A DNA stretch of 64,000 nt from Paraburkholderia sartisoli (GCF_900107685.1 NZ_FNRQ01000005.1:248001-312000); one strand, 5' to 3'; numbered from the stretch's first letter, positions 10,134 to 17,903 are shown. Notes: a model not told the origin generated them from the sequence alone. Made by a program: numbers and translations.

Positions 10134-11042
10134 GCAAGCGAAACCGCAACATGCACGCCGCACCGCCGGTGTCCTGGTCGTGCCTGGCTAAGACATTCCG
10201 CGCCAGCGTCCATCACGGCTTCGCGATCTACTTCAAACGCAACGTGTTATCGGCCACGTTCATTCCGCAAAGGTTGCTCACGCGCGAGGTGTTCGATAGA
10301 TAGGCGCTCGATTTCCCCACGTTCGGCAATGGGTATCTTGAGCTGCGAAAGAACCGGCTAGGCGGGCCGCTCGCGTTCGAGCATGCAGCCGGCCAAGTAC
10401 ATGCGCCGCGCGACGGACCTGCAGCGCTTCTATCAGGTCAATGGGTGGCAGGCGTCGTACGAGTTCGCGACCGGAACCATGCACCACTTGATGGAACCAG
10501 ACATTAATCAGGAGGTGTACGGCTTGCCCGAATATCTCGGCGCCCTGCACGCGGCATGGTTGAACGAGTCGGCGACGCTCTTTCGCCAGCGATATCACGA
10601 GAATGGCGCGCACGCGGGTTTCATCCTGTACATGATGGATGCGGCGCAGTCGCAAACCGATGTCGACGACATGCGAGCAGCGCTGAAAAACAGCAAGGGC
10701 CCAGACAATTTCCGAATCCTGTTTATGTACGCGCCGAACGGCAAGAAAGACGGTATCCAGCTCATTCCCGTTTCCGAGGTCACGGCGAAAGATGAGCTTT
10801 TCAACATCAAGAATGTGACGCGCGACGATTTGCTCGCGACGCATCGCATCCCGCCTCGGCTCATGGGAATCGCGCCGAGCAATACTGGCGGGCTTGGGGC
10901 GGCCGACACGGCCGCCGAGGTATTCGGCCGCAAGGAAATCGAGCAGTTGCAACGACGATTCTCGTAGCTCAATGAGTGGTTCGGTGACGAGGTTGTGCGC
11001 TTCAATACCTGTTCGATCAAGACGCCGAAGGCCGCCGTGTAA
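10130..11042 (+). pseudogene. P2-type phage portal protein (gpQ-like), broken
   Basis: The reading starts at a TTG overlapping the terminase stop. It runs through RASVHHGFAIYFKRNVL to an in-frame TAG at 10301-10303, resumes, and shifts frame near 10380-10395. The longest open piece (10383-10967) has YHLMEPDINQEVYGLPEYL-like sequence (here MHHLMEPDINQEVYG), AWLNESATLFR and KNSKGPDNFR, hallmarks of P2 gpQ. A second premature TAG at 10965-10967 is followed in the same frame by LNEWFGDEVVRFN, so the C-terminus was once longer. At least three lesions. Confidence 0.88.
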
Positions 11043-11261
11043 GTGACAGAAGATTCGTCCCAAGGGTGCATGGAAAGGGCAGCAGTTGGGCGCCCCAGAC
11101 ACGCCGCCAAGCATGCGTTCGCATGTCGCTGATCGACCCTGAACGGTTGATCCGCTTTCTTCGAAATCGTCATTGAAACGATAGCAATCGTTGGTGTCGA
11201 TGCTGGACGTTCCGACGCACGGAACGTCCACAGCGTTGCAGTTTTTTCGAGTCAAGAGGGA

Positions 11262-11945
11262 TCAATCGCGAGCTGTGGGTGAGCCATTAGCTCCAACGGT
11301 CCCGCCGCCTTCTGGTTCCTTGATTGCGCCGGCATCACTATCCGGAGAGGCGTCGCTTCGATTTCTGGGCTCACCATCACTCTCTTTTCCATCCTCTGAC
11401 CCGGTTTGGGAAACGATGTCCTTTTTGGGCCTGTCAGATCTCATCTCCGCGCCCCTCTCCCTTATTGCGTCTGCCAGCGGGCCGAGCCGCGACAGCCCCC
11501 AACTAGTATCCGTTGACTTGAGTTTCTCCAGGCTCTCCGTCGACATCTCCGCTAGCAACTGCAAAATTGGTCGCATTGCGTCTGACCGTTGCTTCATCTG
11601 CGGATGTTCGCCGCGCGTTTCCATGAATAGTCGAACGTCACTTACAGAGGGCAAAAACGCCTTTTCGTCGAAACGCGAGGCCAGTGCGAGCAGTAAGGCC
11701 TTTTTTTTGTCGTTGCCCTCAAGGGCATCAACCAAACCAACCATGCCAGCAGGACGTCGCGACTTGCGACTTGGGGTTTTCTCTCTTTTCTGATTGTCGT
11801 AGCGGGTCACTACACTGTGCTCTGGCGCGAGCCCTTCTAGTGCCGACAGAGCGGTATCGAAGCCGTACTCGTCGATTAGCAGCTGAAGCCGCTGCATCAA
11901 GAATTTATTGCGCCGATTGTTCGCTGCATTCATGCCGTCAGTCAA
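11262..11945 (-). CDS. Hypothetical protein coupled to ParA-like ATPase
   Basis: 227 aa if the TTG at 11945 is used (overlapping the parA-like TGA by 3 nt), or 223 aa from ATG 11933. No family recognised. The N-terminal half is charged and probably helical (QRLQLLIDEYGFDTALSALEG). The last ~70 residues are polar and low-complexity, rich in D, S, E, P and G, and probably disordered. The position directly after a ParA gene with overlapping stop and start is where a ParB-like or adaptor partner is usually found, but no ParB motif or helix-turn-helix is obvious. Possible partner of the ATPase by context only. Confidence 0.72.
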   Translation of the reverse strand: MTDGMNAANNRRNKFLMQRLQLLIDEYGFDTALSALEGLAPEHSVVTRYDNQKREKTPSRKSRRPAGMVGLVDALEGNDKKKALLLALASRFDEKAFLPSVSDVRLFMETRGEHPQMKQRSDAMRPILQLLAEMSTESLEKLKSTDTSWGLSRLGPLADAIRERGAEMRSDRPKKDIVSQTGSEDGKESDGEPRNRSDASPDSDAGAIKEPEGGGTVGANGSPTARD

Positions 11946-12790
11946 AGTCCGATAGTGTTAAAAAATTCTTCGGCAAAGTATTTGAATTGAGTGGAATTTC
12001 CTCGATAGCTGTAATCCCCTCTCATCATCTTCGGGAAACCTCGAGAAAAGGGTAGTTCGTTTTTGAAGATGGGCCAACTGTTCTTTGCAGCCTCCGTTTT
12101 TATGTCGGCCATCGCGGCCCCTTTTTCGGGACCTCCACCATTTCCTCCATCGTAAAACGCGTTGTTGATAACGACGCCTGCAACCTCAATGGTTTGCCCT
12201 AAATTCTGCCGCCGGAAATCCTCAAGCGAGCGGTTCAGCAAAGGAAATCCGATTGTGGCGAAAAATTCCGGCTTCACCGGGACGAGCACCTTTCCGCTGG
12301 CATGATATGCAGCCCGAGTAAGAATAGATTCGGTTGGGGCGCAATCGATGATGATTAGATCCTTGTTAGCAAAATTCCCGGCTAGGTACTTGGCGAGCAC
12401 CCGCGGATCTGGTCGCAACGCATTCGTCAGATTGTCAGCAAAATCAAAGCGAGAAGGCACCAGTTGTAGAGAGCGGCCATCTACCTCTATGATCGTTTCG
12501 ATGGCGGCCGCACCGGGCAAAGCGCCAGGCTTCGATGCACCCGCGTGCGGTGGTAGATAGCCATTAAATATCTCAACAATCGATGGCCGTTTTCCTCGGA
12601 GGAAGGCCCCATATCCGTTTCGCATCAGAGCCTGGCTGAGATTCGCTTGCGGATCGAGATCGATCGCAAGGACGTCACTTCTCTTGAAATTGAATGCGTG
12701 TCGGGCAAGAAGCGTTGAGATAGTTGACTTCCCGACGCCTCCTTTCAGGTTGATTACGCAGACGGTGATGGGGCCCGTTGGTCTCGCCAT
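11942..12790 (-). CDS. ParA/MinD-family P-loop ATPase
   Basis: 282 aa from ATG 12790 (MARPTGPITV). The frame is open to 13003 but the extension is basic, low-complexity and unlikely. Deviant Walker A KGGVGKST (residues 16-23), switch I DLDPQANLSQ, and Walker B LIIIDCAPTES, which carries the DCAP version seen in ParA-like proteins. ParA proteins form ATP sandwich dimers that bind DNA nonspecifically and position cargo. It is fourth in a leftward cluster, 368 bp after the unknown 335-aa gene and overlapping its small downstream neighbour. Plasmid-type partition is unlikely in a chromosomal remnant with no origin or ParB, so a role with the adjacent DGQHR/methyltransferase genes is plausible inference. 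Confidence 0.88.
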   Translation of the reverse strand: MARPTGPITVCVINLKGGVGKSTISTLLARHAFNFKRSDVLAIDLDPQANLSQALMRNGYGAFLRGKRPSIVEIFNGYLPPHAGASKPGALPGAAAIETIIEVDGRSLQLVPSRFDFADNLTNALRPDPRVLAKYLAGNFANKDLIIIDCAPTESILTRAAYHASGKVLVPVKPEFFATIGFPLLNRSLEDFRRQNLGQTIEVAGVVINNAFYDGGNGGGPEKGAAMADIKTEAAKNSWPIFKNELPFSRGFPKMMRGDYSYRGNSTQFKYFAEEFFNTIGL

Positions 12791-13158
12791 GATTTTTCTC
12801 TCGATGTGTTTTGGTAGTTGGCAGCCCAGGTTCACGAATCTGGACAATCGTATTATCTGTCGTTTTTTGCGCGGGAAGGCGCGAAGCGAAGGCAAGAATT
12901 TGCCTTCGCGAGAGCTGTCGGCGGTTGCGGTATGGCCATGGGCTTGCTGCCTGCTGCGCCTGCGCTTTGCTTGGGTCGACGCTTTTGATGCAGTTGTGGG
13001 CACCCGGTCGAACCAATTGACTGCACGGGGTTACGAGCGATTTTGGTGCGATGAAAGTGATGCATTCTAATGCGGCAGGACTGTTGCCTTGCTTCTTCGT
13101 CCGGCGCTGAATTTGGCCGCCGGGTTGTCGGCAACGAGGCGGCGCTTCGGCTCACCTA
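12791..13158. other. 368-bp intergenic region upstream of the ParA-like gene, with a perfect inverted repeat
   Basis: No convincing gene. It contains GCGAAGGCAA (12886-12895), a 4-nt gap, and TTGCCTTCGC (12900-12909): a 10-bp perfect inverted repeat. There is no U-run on either side, so it is more operator-like than terminator-like. A minus-strand GATAAT (rc of 12852-12857) downstream of it could be a -10 box, but no good -35 is visible. The ParA-like gene may therefore have its own promoter. Confidence 0.4.
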
Positions 13159-14166
13159 TCAGAGGGTATTCCAGTCGAAATTCGTAAGTGTTTTCAGCGC
13201 AGGTAACCTGCGATCTAGGAGCGCAAGTTCCGGCGCCAACATTCCCGATTTCGCCAACTCGGTTGCAAACTGACAAACCAGCTCGATCAGTGCGCACATG
13301 AGGTAAACAGCTCCCGACGCAGTTCCCGAAAATATCTCGTTGAAGAGATCCTGGGACGATTGAGCCTGTTTAATCGGGCCTTGAAAATCCACCTCCAACA
13401 GATCATTTGCAATCCATCCAGCAGATTGATAATTGACTGTGTTGCGATATCGCGCGAATTCCTTGTCATCGTGTTCATTCAAAGCGTCACGAAGCAGAAC
13501 GACCAGAGGTGAGGCGGTGTCCAGTGTTCTGAGAACGCGTTTTAAAATTGCCCACTTATGGAAGTGGTCTAACGTCTTGAAGCGCAAGAACTGATAAGCT
13601 TCCGTTTCGCGATTAGCGGGGCCGCGTTTGCCGTTGACTTCATCTTGGGTCGCTCCCCAAACGTCAACGAGAACGAAGTCGTTATCAGCACGCTCAACGG
13701 TCATCCCAAGAAAGCACATTATGCTTGCCAGCGCAAACAGTGATGCTTGATAAGCGTCGACAACAGCCCAAGTATGCCGACCACTACTTACAAAGTTAGC
13801 GCATGTAATTTCAACATGCACAGCCTTGTGTGCTAGGTAATAAGCCTCGTGCAGTACTCCGCTGCGGGCACCGGAGATCGGTTCAACGATCTCGCCTGTC
13901 CGCGGAACACGGGGAAGTATCGCGTCAATTGCGGAGATCGAACTTATTCCCTCGCGGGGCGGGCTACCGGGCGGATCAATATCGGGAACATGTGCCAGCC
14001 AACCACGCAGAACGTGGTCGGAACTTCGACCGCGTATCCGGTCTATTTTGCTTTCCCACTTCGACCAACTGGGCTCCTTTGCCTCGACGTTTGCCGCGGC
14101 GAGGGCGCTTTTAGCAGCTGCTTCCCGCGCTTTTGCAGGAGAGAGGTTTTTTTGTTTTGCGGACAT
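13159..14166 (-). CDS. Hypothetical protein, third gene of the methyltransferase/DGQHR cassette
   Basis: 335 aa from ATG 14166 (MSAKQKNLSP), 7 nt after the DGQHR gene stop, so very likely co-translated. No family recognised. The N-terminus is Lys/Ala-rich; the middle is predicted helical (HEAYYLAHKAVHVEITCANF, then AYQASLFALASIMCFLGM). The C-terminal third is hydrophobic and helical (YLMCALIELVCQFATELAKSG). The mix of hydrophobic helices with charged loops fits an all-helical soluble or peripheral membrane protein. An in-frame upstream extension to 14301 overlaps the neighbouring gene and was not used. Confidence 0.78.
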   Translation of the reverse strand: MSAKQKNLSPAKAREAAAKSALAAANVEAKEPSWSKWESKIDRIRGRSSDHVLRGWLAHVPDIDPPGSPPREGISSISAIDAILPRVPRTGEIVEPISGARSGVLHEAYYLAHKAVHVEITCANFVSSGRHTWAVVDAYQASLFALASIMCFLGMTVERADNDFVLVDVWGATQDEVNGKRGPANRETEAYQFLRFKTLDHFHKWAILKRVLRTLDTASPLVVLLRDALNEHDDKEFARYRNTVNYQSAGWIANDLLEVDFQGPIKQAQSSQDLFNEIFSGTASGAVYLMCALIELVCQFATELAKSGMLAPELALLDRRLPALKTLTNFDWNTL

Positions 14167-14173
14167 GTACGCC

Positions 14174-15202
14174 TCAGGAAAGCTTAAGACCGCTATGGCT
14201 TCCTGTAACAGTGGCGTATTGACGGAACTCTTCGACGAGGTCCTTCCCGACTTGCAATTCGGCCGCGCTGCCGGTGCCTCCCTTTTTCCACTGCGAAACA
14301 TCGAAGTGGCCGATTGTGCTCAACACATCGGTGACGTCCGCGACTGTAAAGGATTGCTTCTCTCCCAATGTATAGCTAAACAAAGTTGGGAAAAAGTTGA
14401 ACAAGCCGCCGAAACCAATAGTTTGGAAAAACACTGGATCCGCGCCCGCAAAATCCTTGGGGAAGACATTTCGTACAGCGAGATAAAAATTATCGATAAT
14501 CTTAACTTGGTCTTCGAGACTGTACGTGCCAAGCAGACCAGTGTCTTCCCGAACAAGCGGTGCGACTTTTCGAACAAAATTCACTAGTGATAGTTGGCCG
14601 TTCTTTGGTGAGGTGGTCGAGACGATACGGCCAGCAAACGGAGAGTTTTCGTCCGAGCGAAGCATCAATGCTACATCCGCGGCTCTTTCCTTAGCTAACT
14701 CCGCAGCGGATAGTTTCGCCGGAAGCTTCTTTAGCAACGAATAATAGAGCGAAGTCGGAACTCCTTTCGCCTCTTTGTTGACAGTGACGAATTGCTGAAT
14801 CTGCTCGTCAAGAGATAAGCCGATGAAGGCCACAACGGGCAACAACACATCCTTCTGGGCTTTCATTGCACCGATCAATCGATGCTGACCATCAATCACC
14901 CAGCCGGACTTCTTTCCCACCTTAACTTTGATATGTTTCCCGTCAAACGTTGCAGCCTTCTTTTCCAATGTGATCAGAATGCTGAGCGGGATGACATTTC
15001 CCGCATCGACGAACTTTGAAATCGCCGTCGTCCGCGCAGGTGATGCGGCGCGTTGGTATCCTTCGCTCGCATCCTCTTCCTTTTGATTGATCGAGACAAA
15101 TTCGTAAATCTCCTTTGCTGACGCGAAGAAGAGGTGCAGCTTGTGTCCGTTTTGCTCTGCCTCAAGGCAGTCGTAGCTGTGTTCTTTGACCTTGGTCGTC
15201 AT
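14174..15202 (-). CDS. DGQHR-domain protein (DndB-like, ParB/Srx-like motif)
   Basis: 342 aa. Carries the family-defining motif WVIDGQHRL (DGQHR at residues 104-108), and EGYQR earlier (47-51), as in DGQHR proteins. Known members include DndB, the regulator of DNA phosphorothioation, and uncharacterised proteins of defence islands. The DGxHR motif resembles that of the ParB/sulfiredoxin fold. No DndA/C/D/E or DndFGH genes are here, so a phosphorothioation role is not supported. The gene lies 15 nt after the methyltransferase and 7 nt before the next gene, so it is operonic with both. Function: possibly a nucleotide-binding regulator or sensor acting with the methyltransferase (inference). Confidence 0.85.
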   Translation of the reverse strand: MTTKVKEHSYDCLEAEQNGHKLHLFFASAKEIYEFVSINQKEEDASEGYQRAASPARTTAISKFVDAGNVIPLSILITLEKKAATFDGKHIKVKVGKKSGWVIDGQHRLIGAMKAQKDVLLPVVAFIGLSLDEQIQQFVTVNKEAKGVPTSLYYSLLKKLPAKLSAAELAKERAADVALMLRSDENSPFAGRIVSTTSPKNGQLSLVNFVRKVAPLVREDTGLLGTYSLEDQVKIIDNFYLAVRNVFPKDFAGADPVFFQTIGFGGLFNFFPTLFSYTLGEKQSFTVADVTDVLSTIGHFDVSQWKKGGTGSAAELQVGKDLVEEFRQYATVTGSHSGLKLS

Positions 15203-15217
15203 GTCTGTTCTCGATTG

Positions 15218-16150
15218 TTATCCAAGAATGTCGTCGGTAGTTTGCTGCCAGAAATGATCTGGGCGTTTCGCGACCTTCTCGTTTGGACTTGGCTCATACA
15301 CTGGCATGTCCAATGGCCGAACACGGGCTATTCCCGAAACCGCCTCTGTAATTCTGTCCTTCGCGACGTCCGCATATTTTTCCGACAGCTCGCCGCCTAA
15401 AAATCTTCGCTTCTCAAGCATGGCTGCGACTCCGGATGAGCCGACACCACAATATGGATCCAGCAATATTCCGTCGACGGGGCACAACGCTTTCACCAAG
15501 CGCTGAACCAACGCGACCGGGAACTGACACGGGTGTTCCGTTTTCTCTATATGGTTGGCCTTCACGTTCGGAATATCCCAGATGTCAGACGGGTTTTTCC
15601 CCTTGGGGTTTCCGCTCAGCTCACCCTTATTCGGCCCCTTGGACGAACGCTTCCCAGGGTACTTCTGGCGCACGCGCACCGCATCAAGATCAAACAGGTA
15701 GTCGTCCCCTTTGGTGAACCACAGGATCGTCTCGTGCCGGCCGCTGAAACGTGTCTGACAGTGCAGACCATGACCAAACATCCATACTATTCGGTTACGC
15801 AGCTTCATGTCTGGAAATGCTCGCATGACGTCGTAGACAAGATAGTCCAGTGGAATCACCTCGTTTTTGCGCACGTAATTACCCACTTGCCAGCAGATGC
15901 TGCCTCCCGGCGCTGTCACTCGGACAATCTCGGGCAACATCGCAAGATGAGCGTCGACGAAGCTTTCCACCTCGTTGTTGCCTTCGTACTCCTTGCCCAT
16001 GCAGTAAGGGGGCGAGGTAACTGTCAGATGGATCGACCTATCTGGAATGGAGCGAACTAGGCCCATGCTATCGCCGACGCGAATGACTGCATCGTGTCGG
16101 GCGTCGCGGACCGATTCCCAAGCCCGTCGCGAATTCTTGGTAACTAACAT
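15218..16150 (-). CDS. Beta-class DNA methyltransferase (N4-cytosine or N6-adenine)
   Basis: 310 aa from ATG 16150 (MLVTKNSRRAW). Upstream in-frame codons to 16477 run through the tRNA-derived attR repeat and are spurious. Catalytic motif IV is TSPPY (45-49) and SAM-binding motif I is DPYCGVGSSG (231-240): IV before I is the beta-class order. The TSPPY form, with the HPCQFP segment (206-211), favours N4-methylcytosine but does not exclude N6-adenine. No restriction endonuclease is recognisable beside it. First gene of the cassette, with a TATAAT-like box just upstream. Confidence 0.92.
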   Translation of the reverse strand: MLVTKNSRRAWESVRDARHDAVIRVGDSMGLVRSIPDRSIHLTVTSPPYCMGKEYEGNNEVESFVDAHLAMLPEIVRVTAPGGSICWQVGNYVRKNEVIPLDYLVYDVMRAFPDMKLRNRIVWMFGHGLHCQTRFSGRHETILWFTKGDDYLFDLDAVRVRQKYPGKRSSKGPNKGELSGNPKGKNPSDIWDIPNVKANHIEKTEHPCQFPVALVQRLVKALCPVDGILLDPYCGVGSSGVAAMLEKRRFLGGELSEKYADVAKDRITEAVSGIARVRPLDMPVYEPSPNEKVAKRPDHFWQQTTDDILG

Positions 16151-16175
16151 AGTCGGAATCTTCGGCAAATGAGGG

Positions 16176-16181
16176 ATTATA
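16176..16181 (-). promoter_or_regulatory. Possible -10 box for the methyltransferase cassette
   Basis: Perfect TATAAT on the minus strand, 25 nt upstream of the methyltransferase ATG. No clear -35 hexamer at 16-18 nt. Weak support. Confidence 0.35.
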
Positions 16182-16403
16182 GATCCGTTTTGCGAGGCAG
16201 TCCGCTCGTTCGCTGGCGCGACGCCATCTGAGGCGCCCGGATGCCAGTGCAGCGCGATTGGTGCCTGTTTGCGGGTGCAGCTAAATTGCAGTTTTGGTGT
16301 GACTGGCCTTGATGAACGTTGTTTAGCCTTGGTTTTGCAGATCGTGAGCTTCGCACGGTATTGATTTGTAAAGGGATGTAGTGCGTCGGTAAAACTGCCG
16401 AAA

Positions 16404-16435
16404 GCAGGGGTTGCTGGTTCGATCCCAGCCGGGCG
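16404..16435 (+). repeat. Right attachment repeat (attR), tRNA-Arg 3'-end copy
   Basis: 32 bp identical to 9071-9102. Only the 3' half of a tRNA is present; there is no acceptor 5' strand or D-arm, so it is not a second tRNA gene. Confidence 0.9.
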
Positions 16436-16473
16436 TACCAACCCTGACAAGGATTTCGGCAATTCGTCCTCTC

Positions 16474-16645
16474 TCACCCGCCTTCTCGTTGCAGCCAGAT
16501 ATCAGCCAGCTTCGGTGATGCAATTGCAGTCAGTGGCGCCAGGTGATCTGCGACTGGGTTCGCATACCACTGCACTATCTCCATCGTTCCGCATTCTCGA
16601 GGCTCCTTCAGCATCTGCAACGGTATCGAAGAAATCGCCGATCTG
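16474..16645 (-). pseudogene. Second tyrosine-integrase C-terminal remnant, outside attR
   Basis: The minus-strand frame ending at 16474 reads IPLQMLKEP, then GTMEIVQWYANPVADHLAPL. This matches the end of phage integrases, where LQxLKELGGW precedes MVxRYAHxxxDHLAP with the catalytic Tyr. No preceding R-H-x-x-R box is visible in frame, so only the last ~55 codons survive, and the left boundary is approximate. It sits just beyond the right repeat in the same orientation relative to its att site as the left remnant, suggesting an older tandem element. Confidence 0.65.
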
Positions 16646-16763
16646 TCAGCAAATCCTGCAGGCGCTACGCAAGCACAGCGCGACGCAACACCCGCTGTGC
16701 TTGCCGCGCGCCGCGCCACGCAAGCGCAAAGCTTTCCCTCGCGCCATGAAATCAACGATTCGC

Positions 16764-16792
16764 TTGACACGCCCAATTTGGCTTCGTAGAGT
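16764..16792 (+). promoter_or_regulatory. Sigma70 promoter of the amide/nitrile operon
   Basis: TTGACA (16764-16769), 17-nt spacer, TAGAGT (16787-16792). Predicted start near 16799, leaving a leader of about 140 nt before the nitrilase-family ATG at 16938. Confidence 0.65.
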
Positions 16793-16835
16793 CGCTTCGA
16801 CTGAGGCGTCATGTTGAATGACTGAATGACGTCTC

Positions 16836-16853
16836 CACGGCAACGTTGCCGTG
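16836..16853 (+). promoter_or_regulatory. ANTAR-type RNA hairpin in the operon leader
   Basis: Stem CACGGC/GCCGTG enclosing the hexaloop AACGTT, which has A at position 1 and G at position 4. These are the two bases conserved in loops bound by ANTAR antiterminators. It lies 20 nt before the intrinsic terminator. A weaker second hairpin, GGC-TATGTA-GCC at 16866-16877 (G at loop position 4 but no A1), shares AGCC with the terminator stem and would exclude it. The operon's own last gene encodes an ANTAR protein. Confidence 0.6.
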
Positions 16854-16873
16854 CAACATATGGATGGCTATGT

Positions 16874-16920
16874 AGCCCCCGAATTTGCGTTTATGAACGC
16901 CGATTCGGGGGCTTTTTGTT
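16874..16920 (+). terminator. Leader intrinsic terminator (attenuator) before the nitrilase-family gene
   Basis: Stem AGCCCCCGAAT (16874-16884) with ATTCGGGGGCT (16903-16913), an inner GCGTT/AACGC extension, then TTTTTGTTTT. It lies between the promoter and the first gene, 18 nt upstream of the start codon, so it must be read through for the operon to be expressed. Confidence 0.88.
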
Positions 16921-16937
16921 TTCAGGAGATCAAAACG

Positions 16938-17828
16938 ATGTTGCAGTACGACCTCGCAGAACAAAGCCCCGGCGGCTTCGTCGTCGCCTGTGTGCAGATG
17001 GAACCGCGCATTGGCGCAGCGCGCGACAACGTCGCCCGCGCCATCGCGCGGATCGAGACGGCGGCGAGCAACGGTGCATCGCTGATCGTGCTGCCGGAGC
17101 TCGCAAGTAGCGGTTATGTGTTCGCGGACCGCGACGAAGCCTTCGCGCTCGCCGACGCATTGCCCGACGGCGCAACGGCGCAGACATTCAACGCGCTCGC
17201 GCGCCGTCTGAACGTCCACATCGTGACCGGCATCGCCGAGCGCGCGGGCGAGCGCCTCTATAACTCGGCGCTTTTTACGGGACCAGACGGCCACATCGGC
17301 GTCTATCGCAAGCTGCATCTGTGGGACAACGAAAAGCGCTTCTTCGAGCCCGGCGATCTGGGTGTTCCCGTGTTCGACACGCCGCTCGGACGCATCGGGG
17401 TCGCGATCTGCTACGACGCATGGTTCCCCGAAACCTTCCGCCTCGCGGCGATGCAAGGCGCCGATCTTGTCTGTGTGCCGACCAACTGGGTGCCGATGCC
17501 GTCGCAGCCCGACGACCGTCCGGGCATGGCCACGACGCTGACGATGGCGGCCGCGCACAGCAACGGCATCGCGATTGCCTGTGCGGACCGTGTCGGCATC
17601 GAGCGCGGCCAGCCGTTCATCGGCCAGAGCCTGATCGTCGGCGGCGACGGCTGGCCGCTCGCAGGCCCGGCAAGCGTCGATCGCGAAGAGATCCTGTACG
17701 GCGTGATCGATATTCACCGCACGCGCTCGGGGCGCGCGCTGAATCAGCACAATCACGTGCTGCGCGACCGGCGCGCGGATGTGTACGACCCGATGCTCGG
17801 CACCGGCTGGCCGGCGTCGCGATCGTGA
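16938..17828 (+). CDS. Nitrilase-superfamily amidohydrolase (carbon-nitrogen hydrolase)
   Basis: 296 aa from ATG 16938, with AGGAG about 10 nt upstream. Catalytic triad of the superfamily visible: Glu54 in LPELAS, Lys125 in YRKLHLW, Cys158 in ICYDAWFPE. Cytoplasmic hydrolase of nitriles, amides or carbamoyl compounds; the substrate is unresolved. First gene of a rightward operon with an amide-type ABC transporter, an amidase and AmiC/AmiR-like regulators, so a small amide, ureido compound or nitrile is likely. The frame is open further upstream but that part crosses the leader terminator. Confidence 0.9.
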   Translation: MLQYDLAEQSPGGFVVACVQMEPRIGAARDNVARAIARIETAASNGASLIVLPELASSGYVFADRDEAFALADALPDGATAQTFNALARRLNVHIVTGIAERAGERLYNSALFTGPDGHIGVYRKLHLWDNEKRFFEPGDLGVPVFDTPLGRIGVAICYDAWFPETFRLAAMQGADLVCVPTNWVPMPSQPDDRPGMATTLTMAAAHSNGIAIACADRVGIERGQPFIGQSLIVGGDGWPLAGPASVDREEILYGVIDIHRTRSGRALNQHNHVLRDRRADVYDPMLGTGWPASRS

Positions 17829-17903
17829 AGCGGACCGTGCCGTTCGTGCCGGCTGCGTTGTCCCACTTGTTCCATGAACTCACCACAACTGCGAGGAAGC
17901 ATC

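Larger units (their letters stand above)
9071..16435. mobile_element. Integrated element at tRNA-Arg: P2-like prophage remnant plus methyltransferase/DGQHR/ParA cassette
   Basis: Bounded by a 32-bp direct repeat of the tRNA-Arg 3' end (9071-9102 and 16404-16435). One mismatch follows, then a shared ACCAA. Left to right it holds a truncated, frameshifted tyrosine integrase next to the tRNA, the C-terminal part of a P2-type terminase large subunit, a broken P2-type portal gene, and five intact leftward genes (11262-16150) visibly less GC-rich than the flanks. No capsid, tail, lysis or replication genes remain, so the phage is dead; the right-hand cassette is what has been kept open. Confidence 0.88.

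Noticed and set aside
12886..12909. Intrinsic terminator between the 335-aa gene and the ParA-like gene
   Set aside because: The 10-bp stem is good but no U-run follows on either strand, so it is listed as an inverted repeat only.
12791..13003. N-terminal extension of the ParA-like protein to 13003
   Set aside because: The added ~70 residues are basic and low-complexity and precede the conserved start next to the Walker A region; the ATG at 12790 gives the normal ParA N-terminus.
13159..14166. HEPN nuclease motif in the 335-aa protein (RYRNTVNY)
   Set aside because: The expected R-x4-6-H is not present, since Tyr replaces the His. Helical content alone is not enough to call HEPN.
16380..16440. 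Possible second tRNA-Arg gene
   Set aside because: Only the T-arm and the 3' acceptor strand are present; there is no 5' acceptor strand or D-arm. It is an attachment-site repeat.
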